Below, piece by piece: positions 7,787-19,559 of a stretch of DNA of 64,000 bases. The DNA lies in contig NZ_MUJK01000004.1 in NCBI RefSeq assembly GCF_002906155.1, positions 434,001 to 498,000 on the forward strand, in the 5' to 3' direction. Within the stretch, counting starts at the first letter, position 1. Each line of letters begins with the position of its first letter. Both the position numbers and the translations under genes were made by a program. Source of the stretch: Pseudomonas laurylsulfativorans. GTDB lineage: Bacteria; Pseudomonadota; Gammaproteobacteria; Pseudomonadales; Pseudomonadaceae. Below the pieces are notes generated by a model. That model saw only the letters and a program-made list of their open reading frames with translations. It was not told where the DNA came from and did no database searches.

Positions 7787-8271
7787 TCGAAGATCTCCAT
7801 CAACGGACGTTCGTAGGTCGCCTTGAAGTGCTGGATGAACAGCGCCTCATCGTCCAGGTCGAAGACGTGCAACAACAGAATGCTGCGGTCCAGCGCCAGC
7901 TCCGACCAGACCGTACCGGGCACCACCGTGGTGATCATCGACAGCGCGGCCAGACCGTTGGCGTCTCGCAAGTCCAGTGGCACCTTGATGAAGCGCGAGC
8001 GTGGCGGGCGGCGACCGGCATTGAGTACGTTCCAGGCCACGGCGAGGTTGGACACCAGCACATCACGCCCGACCACCAGGACCAGGCGCAGGATCACCCC
8101 GGGACGACGGATGCGCACCGGCAGCGGGCGCAGCCTGCGCATCATCAGCGGCGCACAAAACCCCAGCACTGCCCCCAGCAGCAGATTGCCGGGGCTTGCC
8201 GACAGGTTCAGCAACAGCCAAAGCAGCCACAGGGCCAGCGACAGCAAGGGCGCAGGAAACAGGCGCTTCAT
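7783..8271 (-). CDS. shaE: Na+/H+ (K+/H+) antiporter subunit E
   Basis: From ATG 8269-8271 the product is 162 residues. It has two N-terminal membrane helices (LLSLALWLLWLLLNLSASPG, then LLLGAVLGFCAPL) and a cytosolic-side domain with the MnhE motif ALSMITTVVPGTVWSELALD, then LLLHVFDLDD. The frame continues upstream to 8580 but that part is the shadow of subunit D. The start overlaps the D stop by four bases. Confidence 0.92.
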   Translation of the reverse strand: MKRLFPAPLLSLALWLLWLLLNLSASPGNLLLGAVLGFCAPLMMRRLRPLPVRIRRPGVILRLVLVVGRDVLVSNLAVAWNVLNAGRRPPRSRFIKVPLDLRDANGLAALSMITTVVPGTVWSELALDRSILLLHVFDLDDEALFIQHFKATYERPLMEIFE

Positions 8272-9953
8272 GGCTGCACCTCCTGCGGGGCCGTGTCGGC
8301 CGACGGGTTCGGTTCGACGCGGGTGTCGAGTACCGCCATCACGTATTGCTGCGGGTTGTACAAGGCATCGGCGGCGGCCTGGGTGTAGCGCAGCAGCGGA
8401 TCTGCCTTGAAGGTCAGCGCAATGCTCAACCCCAACAGCGCGAAGATCGGCGCGCATTCGAAGCGTCGCAGCAGGGGCGAGGGGCGTTCCGCAGGCGTCC
8501 AGAAGCGCTGGATACCCAAACGCGAGAACGCAATCAGCGATGCCAGCCCGGACAAAATCAACAACACCAACAGGCCCCACGCGGCGTTGGAAATCGGTTC
8601 GTCACCGCTGTTGCCAAGGCCAAGCGGGTTGAGCAGGGCGCCGATCAACCCGAGTTTGCCGATAAACCCGGACAGTGGCGGCATGCCGATGATCAGCAAG
8701 GCGCAGGCGATGAAGCTCAGGCCGAGAAACGCCATGGTCCAGGGAATCACCTGGCCGACCACGGCATTTTGCTCGTCGTCGAGGTTGGTGCCTTTGGGCG
8801 GATGCAGGGATTCCAATGGTCGGGGCAGCAGTTCGGCTTCATCTTCGAGCAGGACTTCGTTGGCCGAGCGCGAGCGCTCGATCAGTTCGGCCAGCAGGAA
8901 CAGTGCGCTCAGCGCCAAGGTCGAGCTGAACAGATAGAACAGCGCCGCGCCGACCAGGTTCGGCTGGGCGAAACCGATGGTCGACAACAGAATACCCGCC
9001 GACACCAGAATGCTCAGGCTGGCCATGCGCTCCAGGCGTTGCGCGGCGAGGATCGCAATGGCGGCGCAGACGATCGTTGCCATGCCGCCGTAGATCAGCC
9101 AGTCACCGCCATAGAATGCCGATGCCCCGGCCTGAGCGGAGAACAGCAGCGTCCACAGGCGCAGCAAGGTGTAGATGCCGACCTTGGTCATGATCGCGAA
9201 CATCGCCGCCACCGGTGCACTGGCCGAGGAATAGGCCGGCACCAGCCAGAAATTCAGCGGCCACATGCCAGCCTTGGCCAGGAATGCGACGGCCAGAATC
9301 CCCGCGCCGGCATGTAGCAAGCCGCGATCGGCTTCGGACACCAGGGGGATTTTTACCGCCAGGTCGGCCATGTTCAGGGTGCCGGTGACGCCATAGATCA
9401 GCGCCGCGCCAATCAGGAACAGCGACGAGGCCAGCAGGTTGATCGAAATGTAATGCAGCCCCGACGACACCCGCGCGCGGCCCGAGCCGTGGAGCATCAA
9501 CCCGTAGGACGCGGCCAGCAACACTTCGAAGAACACGAACAGGTTGAACAGGTCGGCGGTGAGGAACGCACCGTAAAGGCCCATCAACTGGATCTGGAAC
9601 AGCGCGTGAAAGCTCGAACCGGCGCTGTCCCAGCGTGCCATGGCAAACAGCAGGGCACTGACGCCGATGATGCCTGTCAGCACCAGCATCAGCGCCGACA
9701 GGCGATCGACCACCAGCACCAGGCCGAACGGCACTTGCCAGTTGCTCGGCAGGTACACGCCGATGGAACCGGGCACACCGGTGGTTTGTGTCCATTGCAA
9801 CAGCGCCACGGCGATGCCCAGGCCGAGCAGGCTGGAGAACAGATTGATCTTCGCCTTGAGCGGCCGGTGCTTCTCGCCGAGCATCAGCATGATCGCGGCG
9901 GTCAGCAGCGGCAGCAGAATGGGGGCGACGATCAGGTGGGTCATCGCCATCAT
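8268..9953 (-). CDS. shaD: Na+/H+ (K+/H+) antiporter subunit D
   Basis: A 561-residue polytopic protein related to respiratory complex I antiporter-like subunits. Visible marks: GLYGAFLTADLFNLFVFFEV (TM5 glutamate), LAVAFLAKAGMWPLNFWLVP (TM7 lysine) and YSSASAPVAAMFAIMTKVGI. These charged membrane residues form the proton path in the family. There are about 14 hydrophobic segments. The MMAM opening offers three start choices within 12 bases. It overlaps subunits C and E. Confidence 0.94.
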   Translation of the reverse strand: MMAMTHLIVAPILLPLLTAAIMLMLGEKHRPLKAKINLFSSLLGLGIAVALLQWTQTTGVPGSIGVYLPSNWQVPFGLVLVVDRLSALMLVLTGIIGVSALLFAMARWDSAGSSFHALFQIQLMGLYGAFLTADLFNLFVFFEVLLAASYGLMLHGSGRARVSSGLHYISINLLASSLFLIGAALIYGVTGTLNMADLAVKIPLVSEADRGLLHAGAGILAVAFLAKAGMWPLNFWLVPAYSSASAPVAAMFAIMTKVGIYTLLRLWTLLFSAQAGASAFYGGDWLIYGGMATIVCAAIAILAAQRLERMASLSILVSAGILLSTIGFAQPNLVGAALFYLFSSTLALSALFLLAELIERSRSANEVLLEDEAELLPRPLESLHPPKGTNLDDEQNAVVGQVIPWTMAFLGLSFIACALLIIGMPPLSGFIGKLGLIGALLNPLGLGNSGDEPISNAAWGLLVLLILSGLASLIAFSRLGIQRFWTPAERPSPLLRRFECAPIFALLGLSIALTFKADPLLRYTQAAADALYNPQQYVMAVLDTRVEPNPSADTAPQEVQP

Positions 9954-10293
9954 TCTTTAGGCTCCCGGCCGTCCACATGGTCGGTGCCGGTCAGGCCCCG
10001 TGAGGCCAGCAGCACCACGAGGAACAGCGCGGTCATCGCGAAGCTGATGACGATCGCGGTCAGCACCAGGGCTTGCGGCAATGGGTCGGTGTAGTGCAAC
10101 AGATCCTGCGGCACGCCGTCCTTGATGATCGGTTCCTTGCCGATGAACAGGCTGCCCATGCTGAAGATGAACAGATTGACGCCGTAAGACAGCAGGCACA
10201 GGCCCATGACCACCTGGAACGTCCGTGGGCGCAGGATCAGCCAGACACCGGACGCGGCCAGTACGCCGATGGCGATTGCGATGACTTCTTCCA

Positions 10294-10294
<1 letters not shown>
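9950..10294 (-). CDS. shaC: Na+/H+ (K+/H+) antiporter subunit C
   Basis: A NuoK-like subunit of 114 residues with three transmembrane helices. The core QVVMGLCLLSYGVNLFIFSM and the following LPQALVLTAIVISFAMTALF are family hallmarks. The ATG overlaps the last base of the A-subunit stop, and its own stop overlaps the D start. Confidence 0.94.
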
Positions 10295-13212
<2,918 letters not shown>

Positions 13213-13360
13213 AGGCTTCTAATCTGCGGAAGTTTGTGAAGCATCATACGTGCCAGCTCCCGGATCGCCAAACGCCAAGCTGTCGCAGAATCCTACACGG
13301 TAGACGGAAAAGCCCTGATTCACATTGTTTCTGGTAGAGGGTTTTCGCCTGTGCTGACGC

Positions 13361-13426
13361 CATCGCGAGCAGGCTCGCACACAGTGGGAATGCGTTTCCC
13401 CTGTGGGAGCGAGCCTGCTCGCGAAA
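13361..13426. repeat. Inverted pair of REP sequences
   Basis: ATCGCGAGCAGGCTCGCACA (from 13362) and GTGGGAGCGAGCCTGCTCGC (from 13403) face each other in the gap between the antiporter operon and the EamA gene. Confidence 0.75.
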
Positions 13427-13457
13427 GCTATTCAACAAGCAAAGCAGGAGCTACGGC

Positions 13458-14393
13458 TTAACCCTGTGTTTCCCGCTCCAGTTCTTCTTCGACCGACGCA
13501 GCCTTACCCTTGGTCTTCAACTCGCTGACAATCACCGCCGCCACAATCAACCCGGCGCCGACCAGGGCAATCGCCGGCAGGCGTTCCCCGGCAATGCGCC
13601 CGACAATCCCGGCCCACACCGGCTCACCGGCATAGATCAGCGTGGCGCGGGTCGGTGACACGCTTTTCTGTGCCCAGTTCATCGCCACCTGGATCGCCGC
13701 ACTCGCAGCACCAAGGCCCAGCGCGCTGCACAGCAGCAACCAGGAGAAGTCCGGAATCGCCTCGTTGGTTGGCACCACCATCAGGAACGACAGCCCCGAA
13801 GTGACTGCCAGTTGCACCGCCGTCACCCGGCGCACATCGACCTGGCCGGCATAGGTGCTAATCAGGATGATCTCCGCCGCAATGGCCACCGCGCTGATCA
13901 AGGTGGCGATTTCACCGGAGCTGAAATTGAACGACGCACCGGACGGCCCGGACAACAGCATCAACCCGGTAAAGGCCAGCATGATGCCGATGCTGGGCAT
14001 CAACCCCGGTCGCCGCCCCAGCACCAGCCATTGCAGCAACGGCACGAAAGGGACGTACAGCGCGGTAATGAATGCCGACTGGCTGCTGGGAATGCTTTGC
14101 AGGCCGACCGTCTGCAAGCCGTAGCCGAGCATGATCGCCACGCCGATAAACGACCCGGCCTTGAGTTCGAACAGGGTCAGGTCGCGCAGGTGACGCCAGG
14201 AAAACAGGGCGACGATGCAAGCGGCGGCGGCAAAGCGCAGACCGACGAAAAACATCGGGCCGCTGACGGTCATCGCATGCTGTACCAGCAGGAAGGTACC
14301 GCCCCAGACCATCGTGATCAGCACCAGCACGCATTCGGCCTTGCTGAACCTTGTAAAACGGGAGGAAGCCTTTGGGGAGTTCACCGACGTCAT
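13458..14393 (-). CDS. EamA/DMT-family exporter
   Basis: Read from ATG 14391-14393 the protein has 311 residues; a longer frame to 14462 runs into the divergent promoter. It has ten hydrophobic segments in two EamA halves: MVWGGTFLLVQHAMTVSGPM, then FVGLRFAAAACIVAL in the first; LIYAGEPVWAGIVGRIAGER in the second. DMT proteins of this kind export amino acids or other metabolites. It is divergent from an XRE-cupin regulator with a palindrome between them, so that regulator probably controls it. Substrate not determined. Confidence 0.88.
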   Translation of the reverse strand: MTSVNSPKASSRFTRFSKAECVLVLITMVWGGTFLLVQHAMTVSGPMFFVGLRFAAAACIVALFSWRHLRDLTLFELKAGSFIGVAIMLGYGLQTVGLQSIPSSQSAFITALYVPFVPLLQWLVLGRRPGLMPSIGIMLAFTGLMLLSGPSGASFNFSSGEIATLISAVAIAAEIILISTYAGQVDVRRVTAVQLAVTSGLSFLMVVPTNEAIPDFSWLLLCSALGLGAASAAIQVAMNWAQKSVSPTRATLIYAGEPVWAGIVGRIAGERLPAIALVGAGLIVAAVIVSELKTKGKAASVEEELERETQG

Positions 14394-14440
14394 GACCTTG
14401 CACGCTACTGGAGGGGGACGCACAATGCGCCGAATGTTGC

Positions 14441-14452
14441 GCAGTATACTGC
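14441..14452. promoter_or_regulatory. 12-bp palindrome between EamA exporter and XRE regulator
   Basis: GCAGTATACTGC is a perfect palindrome midway in the 72-base gap between the two divergent starts. It is well placed to be the operator of the XRE-cupin regulator, acting on itself and the exporter. Confidence 0.55.
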
Positions 14453-14465
14453 CCAACCCCACTCA

Positions 14466-15041
14466 GTGAGCAATATAGTGCACAAAGATTCTACCCAACG
14501 GGCTTCGGTCCTCCAGCACGTCAGTCAAAACGTCCGTCGCTTGCGTCATGCCGCCGACCTGAGCCAGACGGCGCTGGCCGAAAAGTCTGGTGTCAGTCGC
14601 CGAATGCTGGTGGCGATCGAGGCGGGGGAAAAGAATGTCAGCCTGACCACCCTAGACCGGGTCGCCGAAGCCCTCGACGTTGCCTTCAGTGATTTGATCC
14701 AGGCGCCCGACGCCCGCGACCCCAGCCGTATCAATGAACTGGCCTGGACTGGCACGATCCCCGGCAGCAAGGCCGTGTTGCTCTCCAAGGCCCAGGCCAG
14801 TCGCGAAGTCGAGCAGTGGGAGTGGTGCCTGCAACCGGGCGAGGTGTATCCGTCGGAGCCGGATGCCGATGGCTGGAGCGAGCAGATTTATGTCTTCGAA
14901 GGTTGCCTGACCGTTATGCTCGGCGAACAGCCACAGATTATCGCGACGGGTGAATTCTTCATGTTCGCCAGCAACCAGCCGCACTGTTACCGCAACGACG
15001 GGGCGGTGGCGGCGAAGTTTGTGCGTAATGTGGTGATCTGA
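14466..15041 (+). CDS. XRE-family regulator with cupin sensor domain
   Basis: Start taken at GTG 14466, giving MSNIVHKDSTQRASVLQHVS, 191 residues; GTG 14478 is also possible. Residues about 15-70 form an XRE helix-turn-helix (LRHAADLSQTALAEKSGVSR, then TTLDRVAEALDV). The C-terminal half is a cupin barrel (EWCLQPGEVYPSEPDADGW, EQIYVFEGCLTVMLGEQPQI, FFMFASNQPHCYRN) that would bind a small effector. This architecture is common in regulators beside amino-acid or polyamine transporters. It is divergent from the EamA exporter and 14 bases before an FAD-protein gene, which may be co-transcribed. Confidence 0.88.
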   Translation: MSNIVHKDSTQRASVLQHVSQNVRRLRHAADLSQTALAEKSGVSRRMLVAIEAGEKNVSLTTLDRVAEALDVAFSDLIQAPDARDPSRINELAWTGTIPGSKAVLLSKAQASREVEQWEWCLQPGEVYPSEPDADGWSEQIYVFEGCLTVMLGEQPQIIATGEFFMFASNQPHCYRNDGAVAAKFVRNVVI

Positions 15042-15055
15042 ACCGGGAGAGCACG

Positions 15056-16462
15056 ATGGACCAGACCTTGACCAATGATGCTGACATCCTGATTGTCGGC
15101 GGCGGCCTCAGTGGTGCGATGCTGGCGGCGCAGTTGATGCGTTTGCCGGGCCAGCGCCGGGTGCTGGTGATCGAGCCCCGGGCCGAGTTGGGGCGGGGCG
15201 AAGCCTACAGCGCGGTGGAGCTGGGCCACACGCTCAACGGCAACGCGGCGCGGATGAGTGTCGACCCGGACAACGCCGACGATCTGACCCAATGGCTGAC
15301 CGAATACATCGCGGCGGGTGGCTGGCCGGAATCGGATCAGCAGCACGTGCCAATCAGCGAACTGTTTCCACCTCGAGGGATTTTCGGCCTGTACGCCCGA
15401 CAGCGCCTGGCAGAAGCGCAGGCGGTGGGTGCATTGAACGGTTCGACAGTCGAGCATGTGCAGGCCGAGGTGGTCGATTTGCAAGCCAATGCCGGCGCCG
15501 TGCAACTGACCTTGAGCGATGACCGATGCTTGCAGGGCGCTTTTGCGGTACTGGCCACCGGAATGTTTCCCGCCGCGCGCACGCCACAAACCCAATCCAG
15601 CGGCTTGAACGCCGCCGCCCTCGATCCGTGGGACGTGGCAGCCATGCAGAGGCTCGATCCGCAAGCGACGGTCATGATCATCGGCTCGGGCCTGACCATG
15701 GTCGACGCCGTGGTCTCCCTGGAACAGGCCGGACATCGCGGACCGATCGAAGTGTTTTCCCGCCATGGCCTGCTGCCCCATGTGCGCCGCCAGCCACCAG
15801 CCTGGGTGGATTTTCTCGCGCAGGACCAGAGCATCCGCACCCCTCGTCAGTTGATGCGCGAACTGCGTCGACACTGCCAGGAGGCCATCGCCCAGGGCAT
15901 CGACTGGCAGGCACCACTGGACACGGTGCGAGCCCATATCGGCCGCTTGTGGCATCAGGCGACGGATAGGCAGCGGCAGCAGTTCGTGCGGCATGTACGG
16001 CCGTGGTGGGAAAGCCATCACCACCGCTCACCACCCTTGAGCGCCGAACTGGTGGAGCGCTTATATAAAGAAGGGCGGTTGCGTATTCACGCGGCTTCGT
16101 TCAAGGGGCTTGAGCCTTCAACGGGCGACGGCGTCAGTATCCGCCTTCGACGGCGCGGCGAGGCGCAGACCTGTGTGGTCAGCGGTGCTGCCCTGATCAA
16201 CTCCAGCGGTATCGAATACGACTGGCGCCGGGTCGCGCGGCCGTTGCCCCGGCAACTGCTCGACCGTGGCCTGGTGCGGCCGGGGCCGCTGGCCTTGGGC
16301 ATTGCGGCAGAGGTCGATGGCGCGGTGGTGAACGCCGAGGGACAGCCCGCCCGCCGTCTGTTTGCCATGGGCCCGCCGTTGCGCGGCATGTGGTGGGAAA
16401 GTACCGCCGTCACCGATGTGGCGAGCCAGGCCAAGGCGTTGGCCGAGCGGCTTGTGCGCTAG
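15056..16462 (+). CDS. FAD/NAD(P)-binding protein
   Basis: A 468-residue protein with a GGGAG ribosome site. It opens with a Rossmann dinucleotide motif (ADILIVGGGLSGAMLAAQLM) and then EPRAELGRGEAYSA. A second motif follows at about 205 (ATVMIIGSGLTMVDAVVSLE). This is the layout of the FAD-NAD(P)-binding family (NAD_binding_9 type), often annotated as hydroxyacylglutathione-unrelated oxidoreductases of unknown substrate. The end is RLFAMGPPLRGMWWESTAVT, the usual closing GP-x-G and TAV-type segment. It follows the XRE regulator closely and may share its transcript. Confidence 0.8.
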   Translation: MDQTLTNDADILIVGGGLSGAMLAAQLMRLPGQRRVLVIEPRAELGRGEAYSAVELGHTLNGNAARMSVDPDNADDLTQWLTEYIAAGGWPESDQQHVPISELFPPRGIFGLYARQRLAEAQAVGALNGSTVEHVQAEVVDLQANAGAVQLTLSDDRCLQGAFAVLATGMFPAARTPQTQSSGLNAAALDPWDVAAMQRLDPQATVMIIGSGLTMVDAVVSLEQAGHRGPIEVFSRHGLLPHVRRQPPAWVDFLAQDQSIRTPRQLMRELRRHCQEAIAQGIDWQAPLDTVRAHIGRLWHQATDRQRQQFVRHVRPWWESHHHRSPPLSAELVERLYKEGRLRIHAASFKGLEPSTGDGVSIRLRRRGEAQTCVVSGAALINSSGIEYDWRRVARPLPRQLLDRGLVRPGPLALGIAAEVDGAVVNAEGQPARRLFAMGPPLRGMWWESTAVTDVASQAKALAERLVR

Positions 16463-16478
16463 CCGTCCATTCTGGACT

Positions 16479-17213
16479 TCAGCGCGGTGTGTTGGGGCTC
16501 AGCCAGCGTTGCTTGAGTCGCTCCAGGCTTCCGTCCTGTCGCATCTGCTCCAGCGCTAGTTGCCAGCGCGCCACCTGGTGGGCATCGGTCTTCAGGGAAA
16601 ACGCAATGTAGCTGCCTTGCCGCATCAACGAGATCTGGTAGTGCAGTTGGCTGGGCGGCACGCCTTCTTCACGGGCCAGGGTGGCAATGGACAAGGTGTC
16701 GGCCACCACATAGTCGGCACGCCCCAGACGCGCCAAGCGCATCATCTGCTCGGGTGTTTCGACGCCATACAGATTGTCCAGGCCCTGCTTCTGCAAATAG
16801 TTGTAGGCCAGCCATTTACGCGGCACCGCAATGGCACCGTGACTGCCGGCTTCCAGCAGGCTGCGCACGGGCTGGCGGGTGCTGTCGGCGGAATACAGGG
16901 CCGTTTCGACGTCCAGCAACGGGCCGACCCATTGGTACAGGCCATCGCGCTCGGCCGTGCGCAACACGGTGAACACCCCGGTGGCCGGTTCGCTGCTGGC
17001 GACATGCAAGGCCCGCAGAAATGGCAGTTGTTGCAGGTGCACGCGATCTCCGGTGCGCTCGGCCAGTGTCCGCACCACGTCCACACCAAACCCCGTCAAT
17101 TCGCCGCCTTGCTGGAAATGCAGTGGCGGATGGTTGTCGGTCAGCAGGTTCAGGTCAGCCGCGCATGCGCTGAAGGTGAGGAAGTACAGCAGGCAAACGG
17201 CAAAGCGCTTCAT
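16479..17213 (-). CDS. Family-3 (amino-acid type) substrate-binding protein
   Basis: A 244-residue exported protein: signal peptide MKRFAVCLLYFLTFSACAA, then LNLLTDNHPPLHFQQGGELT, GFGVDVVRTLAERTG and a closing WQLALEQMRQDGSLERLKQR. This is the SBP_bac_3 fold. The cysteine in FSACA could be read as a lipobox, but FSAC is a poor one. No permease or ATPase adjoins. Such orphan proteins may sense or scavenge; the ligand is unknown. It converges with the FAD-protein gene. Confidence 0.78.
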   Translation of the reverse strand: MKRFAVCLLYFLTFSACAADLNLLTDNHPPLHFQQGGELTGFGVDVVRTLAERTGDRVHLQQLPFLRALHVASSEPATGVFTVLRTAERDGLYQWVGPLLDVETALYSADSTRQPVRSLLEAGSHGAIAVPRKWLAYNYLQKQGLDNLYGVETPEQMMRLARLGRADYVVADTLSIATLAREEGVPPSQLHYQISLMRQGSYIAFSLKTDAHQVARWQLALEQMRQDGSLERLKQRWLSPNTPR

Positions 17214-17333
17214 GAATCGTCCTTGATGAAATGAAGCGCAGAGCTTAGTACGGGCGTGCTGCGGCTGTCCTGCACAATTGTCGGACTTTTTTGGCTGACT
17301 TCGGGACTGGCCAATCAGGTTGTGGATCCGGGT

Positions 17334-17587
17334 ACATATCCGTTTTTTAGGAACGGCGGCTGGCGGTTTCGCCCTTACGGCTAGCCACTTTTAACAAGCG
17401 CCTAAAAAACCAAGCAAAAAAACGCTCGGTATGACTCGCCCCTGGCGCCCGGCCCCTCGCTCCGAGGTGGCGGGTGGATCAAGCGCTGCAGGCGAGCTAA
17501 CGCTCGGCCTGATGAGTGGTGAGAGGCGTGGGTGTACGCCGCTTTTTCTTTCGCTTTTCTGTGGGAGCGAGCCTGCTCGCGAAGACG
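17334..17587. repeat. Long dispersed intergenic repeat, copy 1, plus a REP
   Basis: This 508-base gap (17214-17721) is mostly repeat. ACATATCCGTTTTTT followed by AACGGCGGCTGGCGGTTTCG (from 17334), and GCGGGTGGATCAAG to GTGTACGCCGCT (17470-17543), recur almost base for base at 62178-62344. A single REP (GTGGGAGCGAGCCTGCTCGC) ends it at 17561. The middle of copy 1 has diverged. No gene is supported here. Confidence 0.75.
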
Positions 17588-17721
17588 CAGGCACATCCGA
17601 CACTCATGCCTCCCGCCCCGCAGCCCCCTCGATGATTATTTTTTGTCGGCCATCGCTTGCGTGTCACGGCCGATAGTTGGGCACCGTGTTCGGGCTGAGC
17701 AAACCTGACCGGAGCCCAATA

Positions 17722-19548
17722 ATGATAAAAAAACGCTCGGCCACAGCCGGAGTCCGCCAACGACTTCACCGGCTTGGCCATACCCGCCCGCAACCCCTTG
17801 CGCTGGCGATTCTTGCCGTATTCACGGGGCCGACCTACGCCACCACCTTTGACCTCAACGAAGACTGGAGCCTGTCGACCAAGACCAGCCTGAGCCTGGG
17901 CAGCAGTTGGTCGACACAGAGCCCCGACAAAAGCCTGATGACCCGCGCCAACGCCTTGCAGGCCCAGGGCGTAAATGCCAATGGCAGCAGCGTCAGCGCC
18001 GACGACAACCGGCTGAACTTCGAGAAAGGCGACCCTATCTCGCAACTGTTCAAGGGCCTCACCGATTTCAGTCTCGATGGCCAGGGCCAGGGCGCGTTCA
18101 TCCGTTTCAAATATTGGTACGACCATGCTTATGAAACCGGCAATGGCCGCTTCAAGGATTTCGATGATTCGGGCTGGGATGACCTGGCCAAGTTCAAGGG
18201 CTTCCAGGTGCTCGATGCCTACGTCTGGAAAGACTTTCAGGTGGCTGAGCATCCGCTGAGCGTGAAGGTTGGTAACCAGGTGTTGTCCTGGGGCGAAGCG
18301 CTGTTGATCCAGAACGGCATCAACGTGATCAACCCGCTGGACATCTCGGCGTTCAACCGTCCCGGCGTGGAGATCAAGGAAGGCCAGTTGCCGGTGGAGA
18401 TGGTCTCCTTCAGCTTCGGCCTGACCGACACCACCAACCTCGAAGGTTTCTACCAGTACAACTGGCGCCCCAGCGTGCTCGATGGTTGCGGCACCTTTTT
18501 CGCCAGCAGCGATGTGATCCAGCCGGGCTGCGGGCCGCTGTAGCTGAGCCAGGTGCAGACCGATCAACAGATGCAGGCCGCCGGTCTGTACGCCACGTCT
18601 CGGGGCAACGAATCACCGTCCGACAACGGCCAGTTCGGTTTCGCCTTGCGCCAGATGATCCCGGCGTTGAACGATGCCGAAGCGGCGTTCTACTACATCA
18701 ACTATCACTCACGCCTGCCGTATTTCACCCTCAATGCCAGGAACACCGCCTTGCCCGGCACCTTTCCCGGTGGCGTCCAGGCGCCGAGTTATGCGGCGGC
18801 GTTCCCGGAAAACATTCACCTGTACGGCATCAGCCTCAACGGTGTCGAGCCGGTCACCGGGATTTCCCTGGCGAGTGAGCTGAGCTACCGGCCGAACATG
18901 CCGCTTGGAATCAACGCGCCCGACGTCAACGTCGCGGTGATTTCCGGCCCGGGGGGCAGTTCCTGGGTGCAGTTGCCGCCCGGTTTCAGCACCACCAATG
19001 GTAGCCAGTTCGATGCGTGGGAGCGCAAGGGTGTCTGGCAGTTGACCGGCTCGGCCACCCAGGCCATCGACAACGTGCTGGGTGCCACGCGCCTGAGCCT
19101 GTTCGGTGAAGCCGGTGTCGTGCACATCGACGATCTGGGCGACGAGCGCCTGGGCCGCAACGCCGCGTTTGGCCGCAGTGCCCCGCGTAACGGCACGCCG
19201 TGCAACACCGTGGCCTCCGGCGTCACCAACCAATATTGCACCGACAAGGGCTTTGCCACTGATTGGTCGTGGGGTTATCGCCTGCGCGCCAGCCTCGAAT
19301 ACAGCGACGTGCTGCCGGGCATCAACCTGATTCCGGCGGTTAACTGGCGGCATGACGTCTCGGGCTATTCCTACGATCCGCAAGGGCCGTTCCAGGAAGG
19401 CCAGCAAGCGCTGGGCGTGAGCCTGACCGGCGTCTACATGAACGATTACAGCGTGGAACTGGCCTACAACGCGTTCTTCGGTTCCAACGACTACAGCACC
19501 CTCGACGACCGCGATTTCGCATCCGTCAGCTTCAAGGCAGACTTCTAA
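17722..19548 (+). pseudogene. DUF1302 outer-membrane-type protein, interrupted by an in-frame amber codon
   Basis: From ATG 17722 one frame runs to 19548 with a single TAG at 18541-18543. The halves lie in the same frame and read through without loss: before it GTFFASSDVIQPGCGPL, after it LSQVQTDQQMQAAGLYATSR. Together they make about 608 residues, the normal DUF1302 length. The protein has a signal sequence (ALAILAVFTGPTYA), beta-strand-rich sequence typical of a porin-like barrel (LEYSDVLPGINLIPAVNWRH) and an aromatic end (FASVSFKADF). DUF1302 is nearly always paired with DUF1329, which follows 11 bases on. The second half has no strong ribosome site. Either the gene is newly dead, or the base is a sequencing error, or the amber is suppressed. 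Confidence 0.85.
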
Positions 19549-19559
19549 GGAGAACCGTT

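Noticed and set aside
8196..9317. 373-residue forward frame across the antiporter genes
   Set aside because: Antisense to subunits D and E, which are clear family members; composition is Q- and R-rich as in shadow frames.
14394..14462. Longer EamA start (MGLGSILRN...)
   Set aside because: It would cover the palindrome and the divergent promoter; the added residues are basic and not like EamA.
17600..17722. Sigma-54 promoter before the DUF1302 gene
   Set aside because: Only a poor GGGCACC-N4-TCG match; the -24/-12 GG and GC pair is not convincing.
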